Of a DNA stretch of 64,000 nt, positions 34,837-43,614 are shown piece by piece. The stretch is from contig NZ_AUJG01000002.1 in assembly GCF_000424105.1 (NCBI RefSeq), positions 124,001 to 188,000 of the forward strand, written 5' to 3'. The stretch comes from Lachnospira multipara ATCC 19207 (GTDB taxonomy: Bacteria > Bacillota > Clostridia > Lachnospirales > Lachnospiraceae). A program made the position numbers and the translations under genes. The notes under the pieces are model-generated. The model ran no database searches. It was not told the origin of the DNA and worked only from the letters and a program-made list of their open reading frames with translations. Positions within the stretch are counted from its first letter, which is position 1; each line of letters starts with the position of its first letter.

Positions 34837-36306
34837 ATGAAGGGATTATATCTAGCCATTGATATTGGCGCTTCAAGTGGCCGACATATTTTAGGTCACA
34901 TAGATAATGGTAAATTAATTTTAGAAGAAATTTACCGATTTAAAAATGCAATGACTAATAAAAACGGACATAAAATCTGGGATATAGATTATCTTTTTGA
35001 ACAGATAAAAATCGGTCTTAAGATGTGTAATGTCTTAGGCAAGATACCAGAATACATCTCCATTGATACTTGGGCGGTGGATTATTGCTTGCTTGATGAA
35101 AAGGATGAATTAATCGGAGATGTTTACGCATACAGAGATAATAGAACTAAGGATATTGATCTTGAGGTTGAAAAAATAATAGATAGTGAAAGCTTATATA
35201 GAAGGACAGGCATTCAAAAGCAGCCTTTTAACACCATTTATCAGCTTATGGCTTTAAAGTTACAGGAAGAAGAAAGTCTAAAAAAAGCAAAAACATTTTT
35301 AATGTTACCAGACTACTTCCAGTTTAAATTAACTGGCGTTAAGGCAAATGAGTACACAAACGCAAGCTCTACAGGCCTTGTAGATCCTGACACAAAGAAC
35401 TGGGATTACGGACTTATAAAGGCTCTTGGATTACCTGAAGAAATTTTCTTACATTTAAGAAAGTCGGGAGTAATTCTTTCTGATTTTACTAAGGAAATGG
35501 CAGAAGAGATTGGTTTTAGAGCAAAGGTTTGTATGTGTGCAAGCCACGACACAGCCTCTGCAATTCTAGCACTTCCAAGTTTAAAGTCTGACGTACTCTA
35601 TATTAGCTCTGGTACATGGTCTTTATTTGGCTGCGAGAATCTAAGTCCTTATTTAACAGATGCAGCAAGAAAATGTAACTTCACAAACGAGGGTGGCTTT
35701 AACTATCGCTTCAGATTCTTAAAAAACATTATGGGACTTTGGATGATTCAGGAGTTAAGAAGAGAGTTTGGGGAAGAGTATACATTTTCAAAGATATGCG
35801 AATTAGCTAGAGAAAATATTAAGTTCCCATCAGTAGTTGATGTTAACTCTAATGAGTTTCTAGCACCAGAATCTATGTCAGAAGCTATAAAAGATTTTTG
35901 TAAAAATACGAAGCAACAAGTTCCAGAAAGTCTTGGCGAATTTGCAGCAGTGGTATATAAATCTCTAGCAAAAAGCTATGCTAGGGCAAAACTTGAAATA
36001 GAAGAATTACTAGGAAAAGATTATAAGGAACTTTTTATTATTGGCGGTGGTTCTAATGCTGATTTACTAAATGAATTGACAGCTAAAGAAACCGGACTAG
36101 TTACCTTTGCAGGACCTGTGGAAGCTACAGCTATTGGTAACATTTTAGCAAGTATGATAGCTACAGGAGAGGTTCTTAGTTTACTAGAGGCAAGAGAATT
36201 AGTTCGAAAATCTTTTGAAATAAAGAGATATGATATGAAGAAAGACTGTATGAAAAATATCAATTTAATAAATGTTCCTGTTATGAAAATTAGGACGGTA
36301 AGTTAG
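34837..36306 (+). CDS. rhaB: Rhamnulokinase
   Basis: Phosphorylates L-rhamnulose with ATP. The 489-residue FGGY-family kinase begins with the ATPase-fold LAIDIGASSGRH, has SIDTWAVDY near residue 78, the substrate segment SSTGLVDPDT near 180, and the second-lobe phosphate loop YISSGTWSLFG near 250, plus FIIGGGSNADLL near 400. ATG 34837 follows GGGAGGGG. It stands between rhaM and rhaA, in functional order. Confidence 0.96.
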   Translation: MKGLYLAIDIGASSGRHILGHIDNGKLILEEIYRFKNAMTNKNGHKIWDIDYLFEQIKIGLKMCNVLGKIPEYISIDTWAVDYCLLDEKDELIGDVYAYRDNRTKDIDLEVEKIIDSESLYRRTGIQKQPFNTIYQLMALKLQEEESLKKAKTFLMLPDYFQFKLTGVKANEYTNASSTGLVDPDTKNWDYGLIKALGLPEEIFLHLRKSGVILSDFTKEMAEEIGFRAKVCMCASHDTASAILALPSLKSDVLYISSGTWSLFGCENLSPYLTDAARKCNFTNEGGFNYRFRFLKNIMGLWMIQELRREFGEEYTFSKICELARENIKFPSVVDVNSNEFLAPESMSEAIKDFCKNTKQQVPESLGEFAAVVYKSLAKSYARAKLEIEELLGKDYKELFIIGGGSNADLLNELTAKETGLVTFAGPVEATAIGNILASMIATGEVLSLLEARELVRKSFEIKRYDMKKDCMKNINLINVPVMKIRTVS

Positions 36307-36340
36307 CTAAAAAGTGTATTAAAAACATTTCGGAGGGATT

Positions 36341-37696
36341 ATGGACGTAGTAAAAAGATATGAAGAGGCCAGAAAAATTTACAAAAGCCTTGATATAGAT
36401 ACAGAGGCCGCACTTGATAAATTAAAGAATGTGGCTATTTCAATTCACTGCTGGCAGGGAGATGACGTTGTAGGCTTTGATTCTAAGGAAGCCTTATCTG
36501 GTGGCATTCAAACAACAGGAAATTACATGGGTCGCGCAAGAAACCCAAAGGAATTAATGGAGGATATTACTAAGGTTATTTCTTTAGTTCCTGGGGCTAA
36601 AAAGCTAAATCTTCATGCAAGTTATGCAATTATTGATGAGGGAGAAATGATTAATGGTAAGAAAGTGGATAGAGATAGCATTTTACCAAAGCACTTTAAA
36701 CCATGGGTAGATTTCGCTAAGGAGCATAATTTAGGACTTGATTTTAATCCTACATTTTTCTCACATCCAATGGTTAAGGATGGACTTACTTTATCTTCAC
36801 CGGATGAAGAGGTAAGAAAGTTTTGGGTAGAGCATGGTAAAAGATGTATTGAAATTTCAGAATATTTTGCAAAAGAAACTGGCAAGCCTTGTCTTATGAA
36901 TATCTGGATTCCTGATGGATATAAGGATATTCCTGCAGATAGACTAGGTCCTAGAGCTAGATTTAAAAAGTCCTTAGATGAAATTTTATCTATTTCTTAT
37001 GATAAATCCAAGGTTTTTATTTGCCTTGAATCTAAGGTTTTTGGAATTGGTGTTGAGTCTTACACAGTGGGTTCTGCAGAATTTTGCATGAACTATGTAG
37101 CTAATAAAGGCATCACCCCTCTTATGGATAACGGTCACTATCACCCAACGGAGCTTGTGTCTGACAAGATTAGCTCAATGCTTCTCTTTAATGAGCGTTT
37201 AGCCCTCCATATTACTAGACCTGTTCGTTGGGACAGTGACCATGTGGTTTTGTTTGATGATGAAACTAAGGAAATTTGCAAGGAGATCGTAAGAGCTAAT
37301 GCACTTGATAGAGTTTTTATAGCAACAGATTATTTCGATGCTTCTATTAATCGTATTTCTGCTTGGACTACAGGTCTTAGAAATCTTGAAAAAGCCCTAC
37401 TTTATGCCTTACTTGAACCAAAGTCCTTAAAAGAATTACAGAATAATTTTGACTTTACAAAGCTTATGGTTATGCATGAGAAGCTAAAGGAAATGCCATT
37501 TGGTGATGTATGGCAGGAATATTTAAGACGTGAAGGCGTGGTGGATGACTACCATAGTGAAGTGGTTCGCTACGAGAAGGAAGTGCTCTCTAAACGAGTT
37601 GATTCCTTTGAAAATGTATCGCCAAAATCAAATGAAAATAAGAGTGGCATGGTGGCAGCAGATGAGAGCTTTGTATCTCCATTGGAGATAGAATAA
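36341..37696 (+). CDS. rhaA: L-rhamnose isomerase
   Basis: Converts L-rhamnose to L-rhamnulose with divalent metal. Of 451 residues, the first 415 or so follow the RhaA family: ISIHCWQGDDV near residue 33, GGIQTTGNYMG near 55, NIWIPDGYKD near 182, ESKVFGIGVESYTVGS near 229 and MDNGHYHPTE near 265. The last 30 or so residues, rich in Ser, Asn and Glu, form an extension beyond the usual 415-425 length. ATG 36341 follows GGAGGG. Confidence 0.96.
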   Translation: MDVVKRYEEARKIYKSLDIDTEAALDKLKNVAISIHCWQGDDVVGFDSKEALSGGIQTTGNYMGRARNPKELMEDITKVISLVPGAKKLNLHASYAIIDEGEMINGKKVDRDSILPKHFKPWVDFAKEHNLGLDFNPTFFSHPMVKDGLTLSSPDEEVRKFWVEHGKRCIEISEYFAKETGKPCLMNIWIPDGYKDIPADRLGPRARFKKSLDEILSISYDKSKVFICLESKVFGIGVESYTVGSAEFCMNYVANKGITPLMDNGHYHPTELVSDKISSMLLFNERLALHITRPVRWDSDHVVLFDDETKEICKEIVRANALDRVFIATDYFDASINRISAWTTGLRNLEKALLYALLEPKSLKELQNNFDFTKLMVMHEKLKEMPFGDVWQEYLRREGVVDDYHSEVVRYEKEVLSKRVDSFENVSPKSNENKSGMVAADESFVSPLEIE

Positions 37697-37741
37697 ATAG
37701 ATAGAATAAATTAAGAAAAGATTGTTATTTGGGAGGAGAAA

Positions 37742-38587
37742 ATGGATATTTTAGATGCTAAATTTGTAAAGGAAATGTGCGACACAACAGCCAATATGTA
37801 TAGACTTGGCTGGGATGAAAGAAATGGAGGAAATATCAGCTATCTTCTTGATGAGGAAGAGGTTGCAAAATATCTAGATTTATCAAAAATTTCTAGAAAT
37901 ATTGATATGGGCTTTAAGGCAGATCCTTTAATTGGAAAGATTTTTATTGTTACAGGTACAGGTAAATATTTTAAAAATGTTGAGAAGGAACCTGAAAATA
38001 ATCTTGGAATTATTAGGATTGGAAAGGATGGCCACACAGCAGAACTTCTTTGGGGTTTTGAGGATGGCTCGAAGTTTACAAGCGAGTTACCTGCTCATTT
38101 AATGAGTCATATGGCTAGGCTTTCAGTAGACCCAGAAAACCGTGTAATCATTCATTCTCATCCAACAAATACTTTGGCTATGAACTATATTCATGAGTTA
38201 GATGAGAAGAAATTTACTCATACTTTATGGGAAATGTGCACTGAGTGTATCGTGGTTTTCCCAGATGGCGTTGGAGTTCTTCCTTGGATGCTTTGTGGAA
38301 CTAATGAAATTGGCGAAGCAACAGCTAAGAAAATGAAGGAGTTTAGACTTGTAGTTTGGGCACTTCATGGAATTTATGGTGCTGGCAAAAGTCTTGATGA
38401 AACCTTTGGACTTATTGAGACAGTTGAAAAGGCAGCTCAGATTTATATGTTAACAGAGGCTACAGGCAAGGAGAGAATTAACACTATAAAGGATGAGGAT
38501 ATGGTGAAGCTTGCTGAGTACTTTGGAGTGGATTATAGAAGAGATTTCCTTAATTTGCAGGAACAGTCTATTAAGAGGATATCGTAG
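37742..38587 (+). CDS. rhaD: Rhamnulose-1-phosphate aldolase
   Basis: Class II aldolase splitting rhamnulose 1-phosphate into DHAP and L-lactaldehyde. The 281-residue protein has RNGGNISYLL near residue 23, the zinc-binding IIHSHPTNTLAM near 136 and WALHGIYGAG near 203. ATG 37742 follows GGGAGG. It ends the rhamnose pathway; the DHAP can enter glycolysis through tpiA in this window. The stop codon is immediately followed by the tandem repeat at 38.6 kb. Confidence 0.96.
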   Translation: MDILDAKFVKEMCDTTANMYRLGWDERNGGNISYLLDEEEVAKYLDLSKISRNIDMGFKADPLIGKIFIVTGTGKYFKNVEKEPENNLGIIRIGKDGHTAELLWGFEDGSKFTSELPAHLMSHMARLSVDPENRVIIHSHPTNTLAMNYIHELDEKKFTHTLWEMCTECIVVFPDGVGVLPWMLCGTNEIGEATAKKMKEFRLVVWALHGIYGAGKSLDETFGLIETVEKAAQIYMLTEATGKERINTIKDEDMVKLAEYFGVDYRRDFLNLQEQSIKRIS

Positions 38588-38613
38588 GGGTGAGGTGGTG
38601 ACTAACGGTCATT

Positions 38614-38713
38614 GCAGCCGGAAGTCCCGGTATAACCGAGAAGCTTAAGATAGCTGAAAGGCAGTAAATGAGCGGGTCGCAGGCGGAAGTCCCGGCATAA
38701 CCGAGAAGCTAAA
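38614..38713 (+). repeat. Tandem 35-bp repeat after rhaD, unknown structure
   Basis: Two near-identical copies, 38614-38647 and 38679-38713, 65 bases apart, each reading GCAGsCGGAAGTCCCGG then yATAACCGAGAAGCT. CCGG/CCGG and AGCTT...AGCT pairings suggest folding. It does not match a riboswitch I can name. It starts about 30 bases after the rhaD stop and is more GC-rich than its flanks. Confidence 0.65.
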
Positions 38714-38791
38714 TCCCTAGAGACTCAAAAAATTTCTTGTCATTATTTTCCATAATCCTTATATCCTTTTATTTATAATAAAGTTAAGATA

Positions 38792-38800
38792 TGATATAAT
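38792..38800 (+). promoter_or_regulatory. Extended -10 promoter of the PhoH gene
   Basis: TGATATAAT, with TATAAT at 38795-38800 and a weak AT-rich -35 at 38772-38777. It gives a leader of about 70 bases. Confidence 0.6.
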
Positions 38801-38876
38801 TTAACTAGAAATAAAGTTAGATATCTTCTTGGAGGGTGAAGAATCAAACTATAAATCGTGAAGAGGAGAACTGAAT

Positions 38877-40277
38877 ATGGCTAAGAAAAAGTGTGTAACA
38901 AAGACCTACGTACTAGACACCAATATCTTAATTCAACAGCCAAATTCCATTTATGGCTTTGATGACAATGATGTTGTTATTACATCTACCACATTGCAGG
39001 AGCTTGATAGCAAGAAGACAGCCCCTGGCGAAGTTGGTTATCATGCAAGAGAGGCGATTAGACTTATTGATGCACTAAAGCATGATGGTGACTATCTAGA
39101 GGGAATTCCACTTCCTCATGGCGGTAGATTTATTATTGATCCAGATGGAATTAACAAGGAAAATCTACCTCAAGGTTTTAGCATTGAAAAGCCCGATAAT
39201 CGTATTATTAGTTCCGTAATTACTAGAGCAAAGATGACAGACGCTCCGGTTATTTTAATTACTAATGACGTTTCGATGCGTATTAATGCAATTTGTTGTG
39301 GAGTTGAGACGCAGGGTTATCACAACGAAGAAATTGATAACGAGGATGACATTTACACAGGCAGATGCGAGGCCTATATTGATGGAAAATCCTTTAATGA
39401 GTTAATAACTGGTGGAAGTGTAGGAGTCCTTGATGGATTTAAATTTTATGAAGACGATGACAGAGAAGTAAAAGTTGAGGAAAACGAGTTTTGTTTAGTA
39501 AGAAACGCAGATAAACCCACAGATACAGCCCTTGCGATTTGCAGAGGTGACGTGCTTTATAGAATCAAAGACAACATGCATCCTTTTGGTATAACTGGTA
39601 AAAATGTAGCGCAAAAATTTGCACTTTATGCCCTAATGGCGCCACCAGAAGAGATTCCATTAGTAATCCTTCGTGGACCTGCAGGTTGTGCAAAGACTTT
39701 TCTTTCCCTTGCTGCGGGACTTGATGAAAGCTACAGTCAAGGTGGAAGAGGAGATGTTAGATATCAAAAGGTTATGATTACAAGAAACAACGTCCTTTCA
39801 GATGCAGACATCGGTTATTTACCAGGAACTCTTGAGGAGAAAATGGGACCTCTTGTCGCACCATTTATCGATAACCTTGAGGTTTTACTTAAGGGTAATG
39901 AGAAAAATGAATCTATGGATATGATTCATACTCAGATTGATGATTTGCTTGAGGATGGAATTTTGGAAATTTGCTCAATGGCTTACATGAGAGGTCGTTC
40001 AATTACTGGTTCTTATTTAATTATTGATGAGGCTCAGAATGCCACAGTTGGCCAGATTTTGGAGATTATTTCAAGAGCTGGTATGGGAACAAAGGTAATT
40101 GTTGCCGGCGATCCTGACCAGATTGATAATCCAAAGCTTGATAAGATTAATAACGGTCTTGTATTTGCTGCTGAGAAGATGCGAGGCAGTAACCTATGTG
40201 CACAGTTAGTCTTTGACAGAAACGAATCTGTTCGAAGCCCACTTGCCATGGAAGCTGCTAAGAGACTTACTTTATAG
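38877..40277 (+). CDS. PIN-PhoH fusion, putative RNA-processing ATPase
   Basis: A 466-residue YlaK/PhoH2-type protein. The N-terminal PIN nuclease domain (about 8-150) keeps acidic residues in YVLDTNILI, TLQELD and the ITNDVSMR segment. The C-terminal PhoH ATPase (about 235-460) has Walker A GPAGCAKT near residue 267 and Walker B IIDEAQN near 383. PIN-PhoH proteins of other bacteria unwind and cleave RNA. It has its own promoter and a bidirectional terminator, so it is monocistronic. Confidence 0.93.
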   Translation: MAKKKCVTKTYVLDTNILIQQPNSIYGFDDNDVVITSTTLQELDSKKTAPGEVGYHAREAIRLIDALKHDGDYLEGIPLPHGGRFIIDPDGINKENLPQGFSIEKPDNRIISSVITRAKMTDAPVILITNDVSMRINAICCGVETQGYHNEEIDNEDDIYTGRCEAYIDGKSFNELITGGSVGVLDGFKFYEDDDREVKVEENEFCLVRNADKPTDTALAICRGDVLYRIKDNMHPFGITGKNVAQKFALYALMAPPEEIPLVILRGPAGCAKTFLSLAAGLDESYSQGGRGDVRYQKVMITRNNVLSDADIGYLPGTLEEKMGPLVAPFIDNLEVLLKGNEKNESMDMIHTQIDDLLEDGILEICSMAYMRGRSITGSYLIIDEAQNATVGQILEIISRAGMGTKVIVAGDPDQIDNPKLDKINNGLVFAAEKMRGSNLCAQLVFDRNESVRSPLAMEAAKRLTL

Positions 40278-40318
40278 TATTTTGAAAATGTGACACATTT
40301 TCATAAAAAGAAAAATAT

Positions 40319-40377
40319 AAGCGTAGTCGAAAGCTAGGAAGAAAAATTCTTTTCTAACTTTTGGCTACGCTTTTTTT
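40319..40377. terminator. Bidirectional terminator between phoH-like and yihY-like genes
   Basis: AAGCGTAGTCGAAAG (40319-40333) pairs with CTTTTGGCTACGCTT (about 40358-40372), with inner AGAAAA/TTTTCT. T runs occur on both strands. The YihY stop codon (40365-40367) lies inside the right arm. A separate 21-base palindrome TGAAAATGTG-A-CACATTTTCA sits at 40283-40303. Confidence 0.88.
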
Positions 40378-41237
40378 GAATAAATGTGACGTCGAAGAAA
40401 CATATTAATCTCGGCCCCAATAAAGATAATGCAGAGACAAAAGTATGCCCAAACTAGTGCGATTACAAGGGTTGAAAGACCACCATACATTAAAGAAAAA
40501 TTTGGTGAATTTTCTACCCATAAAGAGTAGAGGTAGGAGAAAAGTAACCAACCTGCAGCGGCAAAAATTCCTCCTGGAAGCTCTCGTAAAAAGTTTGTAT
40601 TTTTCCTTGAGATAATGGTAAATACGGAGGTAAATAAAATACTTAAAAATATTGGTAAAAGCAGATTCTTACTAAAAAGAATGGTACCAAAAATGTCCGA
40701 AATAAAAGGAATGTGATTTAAATATTTTATTATGAACATAAAAATGTAATTACCAAAGACAAGGATACAAAGGCTTGCAGCAATGATGAATATAAAAATG
40801 ATTGCTGAAATGCTTGAAATGATTCGCATAAAGAGCCAGTTTGGATAGTTTTCGATTTCATAAATTTGGTGGAGTCCCTTAATCATTGCAAAAAATCCTT
40901 TTCCGGCGGCCCAGATAAGCGCAATTGCTGTAACAACAGTAATGGATGCGGATGATTGATAGGCACTAGTTATAAAGCTAGCGGCTATGGGCTGTAGGGA
41001 TGCAGGAATTATTGGAACGATGTATTCTATTAAGTCTTGGCTTGTGACTGGTAAGTAACGCATTAAACTTAAGAGCGCCATTAAGAAGGGTAGGATACTT
41101 AAAACAATGAAGTAGCAGGCACTTGCTGCGTATTCGGATACCCTGTCCTTGGTTAATTTGTTGGCACTGTCTATAAAAATATGATAGAATTTTTTGGACT
41201 CTAAATTTTTCTTGGCATTGTCGATTTTCTTTTTCAT
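40365..41237 (-). CDS. YihY/virulence factor BrkB family membrane protein
   Basis: A 290-residue polytopic protein with six predicted helices. Family features are YAASACYFIVLSILPFLM near residue 35, WAAGKGFFAMIKGLHQIYE near 109 and GAEINMFLRR at the end. The function of YihY proteins is unsettled; despite an old label they are not RNase BN. Start ATG at 41237 on the minus strand. It converges on the PIN-PhoH gene and shares its terminator. Confidence 0.93.
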   Translation of the reverse strand: MKKKIDNAKKNLESKKFYHIFIDSANKLTKDRVSEYAASACYFIVLSILPFLMALLSLMRYLPVTSQDLIEYIVPIIPASLQPIAASFITSAYQSSASITVVTAIALIWAAGKGFFAMIKGLHQIYEIENYPNWLFMRIISSISAIIFIFIIAASLCILVFGNYIFMFIIKYLNHIPFISDIFGTILFSKNLLLPIFLSILFTSVFTIISRKNTNFLRELPGGIFAAAGWLLFSYLYSLWVENSPNFSLMYGGLSTLVIALVWAYFCLCIIFIGAEINMFLRRHIYSKKA

Positions 41238-41334
41238 AAAAGTTACCTAACTTATCCCCGTTCATTAGATTTAAAGTCATTTCTCTAAATAATAAAAATT
41301 ACTTATATATTAATTATACCTAATTTTCTTAATC

Positions 41335-41363
41335 TTGCAATAATAGTTTATTTTAGGTAAAAT
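41335..41363 (+). promoter_or_regulatory. Promoter of scpAB
   Basis: TTGCAA (41335-41340), 17 bp, TAAAAT (41358-41363), 76 bases before the scpA start. Confidence 0.65.
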
Positions 41364-41438
41364 AATAGGGTTATGTAGGGCAATTTAGATATTGCTTTTA
41401 TCTATAATGCTAACGAAATTTTAAAGGGAAGATAAAAT

Positions 41439-42215
41439 ATGAGTATAAGCGTAAAATTACAGGTGTTTGAGGGGCCACTTGATCTTCTGCTTCATTTGAT
41501 TGATAAAAATAAGGTCAATATCTATGATATACCAATTTCCATGATTACAGAGCAGTATATGGAATATGTGGATGCGCTAAAGGACGAGGATTTAAACGTT
41601 GTTTCGGAGTTCCTTGTTATGGCTGCCACACTTCTTGATATTAAGGCGAAAATGCTTCTTCCTCGCGAGGTTAACGAAGAAGGCGAAGAGGAAGATCCAA
41701 GAGCTGAATTAGTTGAAAAGCTGCTTGAATATAAGCTTTTTAAGGCAATGGCTATGGAGCTTAAGGATAAGCAGATGGATGCTACAAAGTCTTATTATAG
41801 AAAGGAGAGTATTCCTCCTGAGGTAAGTAACTACACTCCACCAATCGATTTAAATGAGGTGGTGTCAGGCATTGATTTGACTAAGTTGAATGCAATTTTC
41901 CATGATGTACTTCGTCGTAAAGAGGAGAAGATTGATCCTGTTAGAAGTAAGTTTGGTAAGATTGAAAAAGAAGAGGTATCTATGAGCGAGAAGTTAGTAG
42001 ATATCAAGGCTTTTATGAAGAATTATAAGGCCTTTAGCTTTAGAGAATTACTAGATGCTAATTCAAGTAAGGTTGCGGTTATTGTTACATTTTTAGTAAT
42101 ACTAGAACTTATAAAGACAGGTTTTGTAACCGTTAGACAGGACAACACCGCAGATGACATATTTATTACAGTAATTAATGATCCTGATTTAATCGAGGAC
42201 ATAGAGGAGGATTAA
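41439..42215 (+). CDS. scpA: Segregation and condensation protein A
   Basis: Kleisin subunit of the SMC-ScpAB complex that organises and separates chromosomes. The 258 residues start with the family signature FEGPLDLLLHLIDKNKVNIYDIPI and have MAATLLDIKAKMLLP near residue 66. The C-terminal winged-helix part ends in an acidic tail. scpB begins three bases after the stop, the usual arrangement. Confidence 0.97.
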   Translation: MSISVKLQVFEGPLDLLLHLIDKNKVNIYDIPISMITEQYMEYVDALKDEDLNVVSEFLVMAATLLDIKAKMLLPREVNEEGEEEDPRAELVEKLLEYKLFKAMAMELKDKQMDATKSYYRKESIPPEVSNYTPPIDLNEVVSGIDLTKLNAIFHDVLRRKEEKIDPVRSKFGKIEKEEVSMSEKLVDIKAFMKNYKAFSFRELLDANSSKVAVIVTFLVILELIKTGFVTVRQDNTADDIFITVINDPDLIEDIEED

Positions 42216-42218
42216 TAA

Positions 42219-42830
42219 ATGACCATAGAACAGACAGAAGCTGTTATTGAGGCAGTTTTATTCACAATGGGTGATTCAGTTTCTGCAGAACATATAAGTG
42301 TTGCTATTGAACATGATGTGGATACAACAATTAAGCTTATTCACAACATGATGGACAAGTACGAAGCCGAGGATAGAGGAATTCGCATTATTGAGCTTGA
42401 TGGCAAATTCCAGCTTTGCACAAAGCATGAGTACTACGATAATTTGATTAGAGTTTGCTCACAGCCTCGTAAATATTCACTTACAGATGCAGCTCTTGAG
42501 ACTTTATCAATCGTTGCTTACAAGCAGCCAATCACTAAGATTGAGATTGAGAAGATCAGAGGCGTAAACTCAGACCATAGCGTTAGTAAGCTTGTGGAAC
42601 TTAATTTAATCAAGGAGGTTGGCCGTCTTGACGCTCCAGGTCGTCCAATGCTTTTTGGTACAACAGAGGATTTCTTAAGAAGCTTTGGAGTTTCTTCTAT
42701 TGATGAACTTCCTACAATTTCTGAAGACATGGTTGAGCAATATAAGGAAGAGGCAGAACTTGAAATTGCCAAGGAAGATTTTGATAATAATCTTAATTCT
42801 GGCGAGGAACAATTGACACTTAATATTTAA
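42219..42830 (+). CDS. scpB: Segregation and condensation protein B
   Basis: Partner of ScpA, forming a dimer of tandem winged helices. Its 203 residues include EAVLFTMGDSVS near residue 11, LTDAALETLSIVAYKQPITK near 87, IRGVNSDHSVSKLVE and GRPMLFGTTEDFL near 143. It is translationally linked to scpA by a three-base gap. The SufC-type gene follows after 43 bases and may be on the same transcript. Confidence 0.97.
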   Translation: MTIEQTEAVIEAVLFTMGDSVSAEHISVAIEHDVDTTIKLIHNMMDKYEAEDRGIRIIELDGKFQLCTKHEYYDNLIRVCSQPRKYSLTDAALETLSIVAYKQPITKIEIEKIRGVNSDHSVSKLVELNLIKEVGRLDAPGRPMLFGTTEDFLRSFGVSSIDELPTISEDMVEQYKEEAELEIAKEDFDNNLNSGEEQLTLNI

Positions 42831-42873
42831 TTGAATACAATTTAAGCGTTAGAAATTTTTAGGAGTAAATGTT

Positions 42874-43614
42874 ATGTTAGAGATTAAAGATCTTTCTTAT
42901 CAGGTTGAAGATGAGAAGGAAAAGACTAAAGAAATTATTGACCACTTAGACCTAACAGTTGAGGATGGTAAATTTATCGTAATTACAGGACCTAACGGCG
43001 GCGGTAAGTCAACTCTTGCCAAGCTTATTATGGGTGTGAACACTCTTACATCAGGTAAGATTATTTTAGATGGTGAAGATATTTCAAATCTTAATATCAC
43101 TGAGAGAGCAAAGAAGGGTATTAGTTTTGCCTTCCAGGCACCAGTACATTTTAAAGGAATCAGAGTTGTAGACTTACTTAGACTTGCTGCAGGCGAGAAG
43201 ATTACTACAATTGAGGCATGTGAGTACCTTTCAAAGGTAGGCTTATGTGCTAAGGACTATGTTAATCGTGAGGTAAATGCATCTCTATCCGGTGGTGAAT
43301 TAAAGCGTATTGAAATTGCTACAGTTCTTGCAAGAGGAACAAAGCTTTCAATCTTTGATGAGCCAGAAGCTGGTATTGATCTTTGGAGTTTCCAGAACCT
43401 TATAAAAGTTTTTGAAAATATGAGACAGGAAATCAAGGGTACAATTATTGTTATTTCCCATCAGGAACGTATCTTAAACATTGCCGATGAAATCGTTGTT
43501 ATTGAAAATGGTAAGGTTAAGAAGAAGGGTTCAAAGGACGAGATTTTACCTGAATTACTTGGTACACCTGCTGCAGCTAGTATTGCATGTGAGAAATTAG
43601 GAGGTGATAAGTAA
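42874..43614 (+). CDS. sufC: SufC-type ABC ATPase of a minimal Fe-S assembly system
   Basis: ATPase driving the scaffold protein in iron-sulfur cluster assembly. The 246 residues include Walker A GPNGGGKST (39-47), Q-loop in SFAFQAPV, signature LSGGELKR near 144 and Walker B LSIFDEPEAGIDL near 166, all in the SufC pattern. ATG 42874 follows AGGAG. Its stop overlaps the next start by one base. No sufS, sufU or second SufB/D gene is adjacent, indicating the two-gene form. Confidence 0.93.
   Translation: MLEIKDLSYQVEDEKEKTKEIIDHLDLTVEDGKFIVITGPNGGGKSTLAKLIMGVNTLTSGKIILDGEDISNLNITERAKKGISFAFQAPVHFKGIRVVDLLRLAAGEKITTIEACEYLSKVGLCAKDYVNREVNASLSGGELKRIEIATVLARGTKLSIFDEPEAGIDLWSFQNLIKVFENMRQEIKGTIIVISHQERILNIADEIVVIENGKVKKKGSKDEILPELLGTPAAASIACEKLGGDK

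Noticed and set aside
37742-38587. Alternative role as fuculose-phosphate aldolase
   Set aside because: Length of 281 and the neighbouring rhaM, rhaB and rhaA genes favour rhamnulose-1-phosphate aldolase.
38588-38760. Tandem glycine or other known riboswitch
   Set aside because: The duplicated units lack the conserved glycine aptamer bases and follow, rather than precede, the operon; the next gene has its own promoter downstream.
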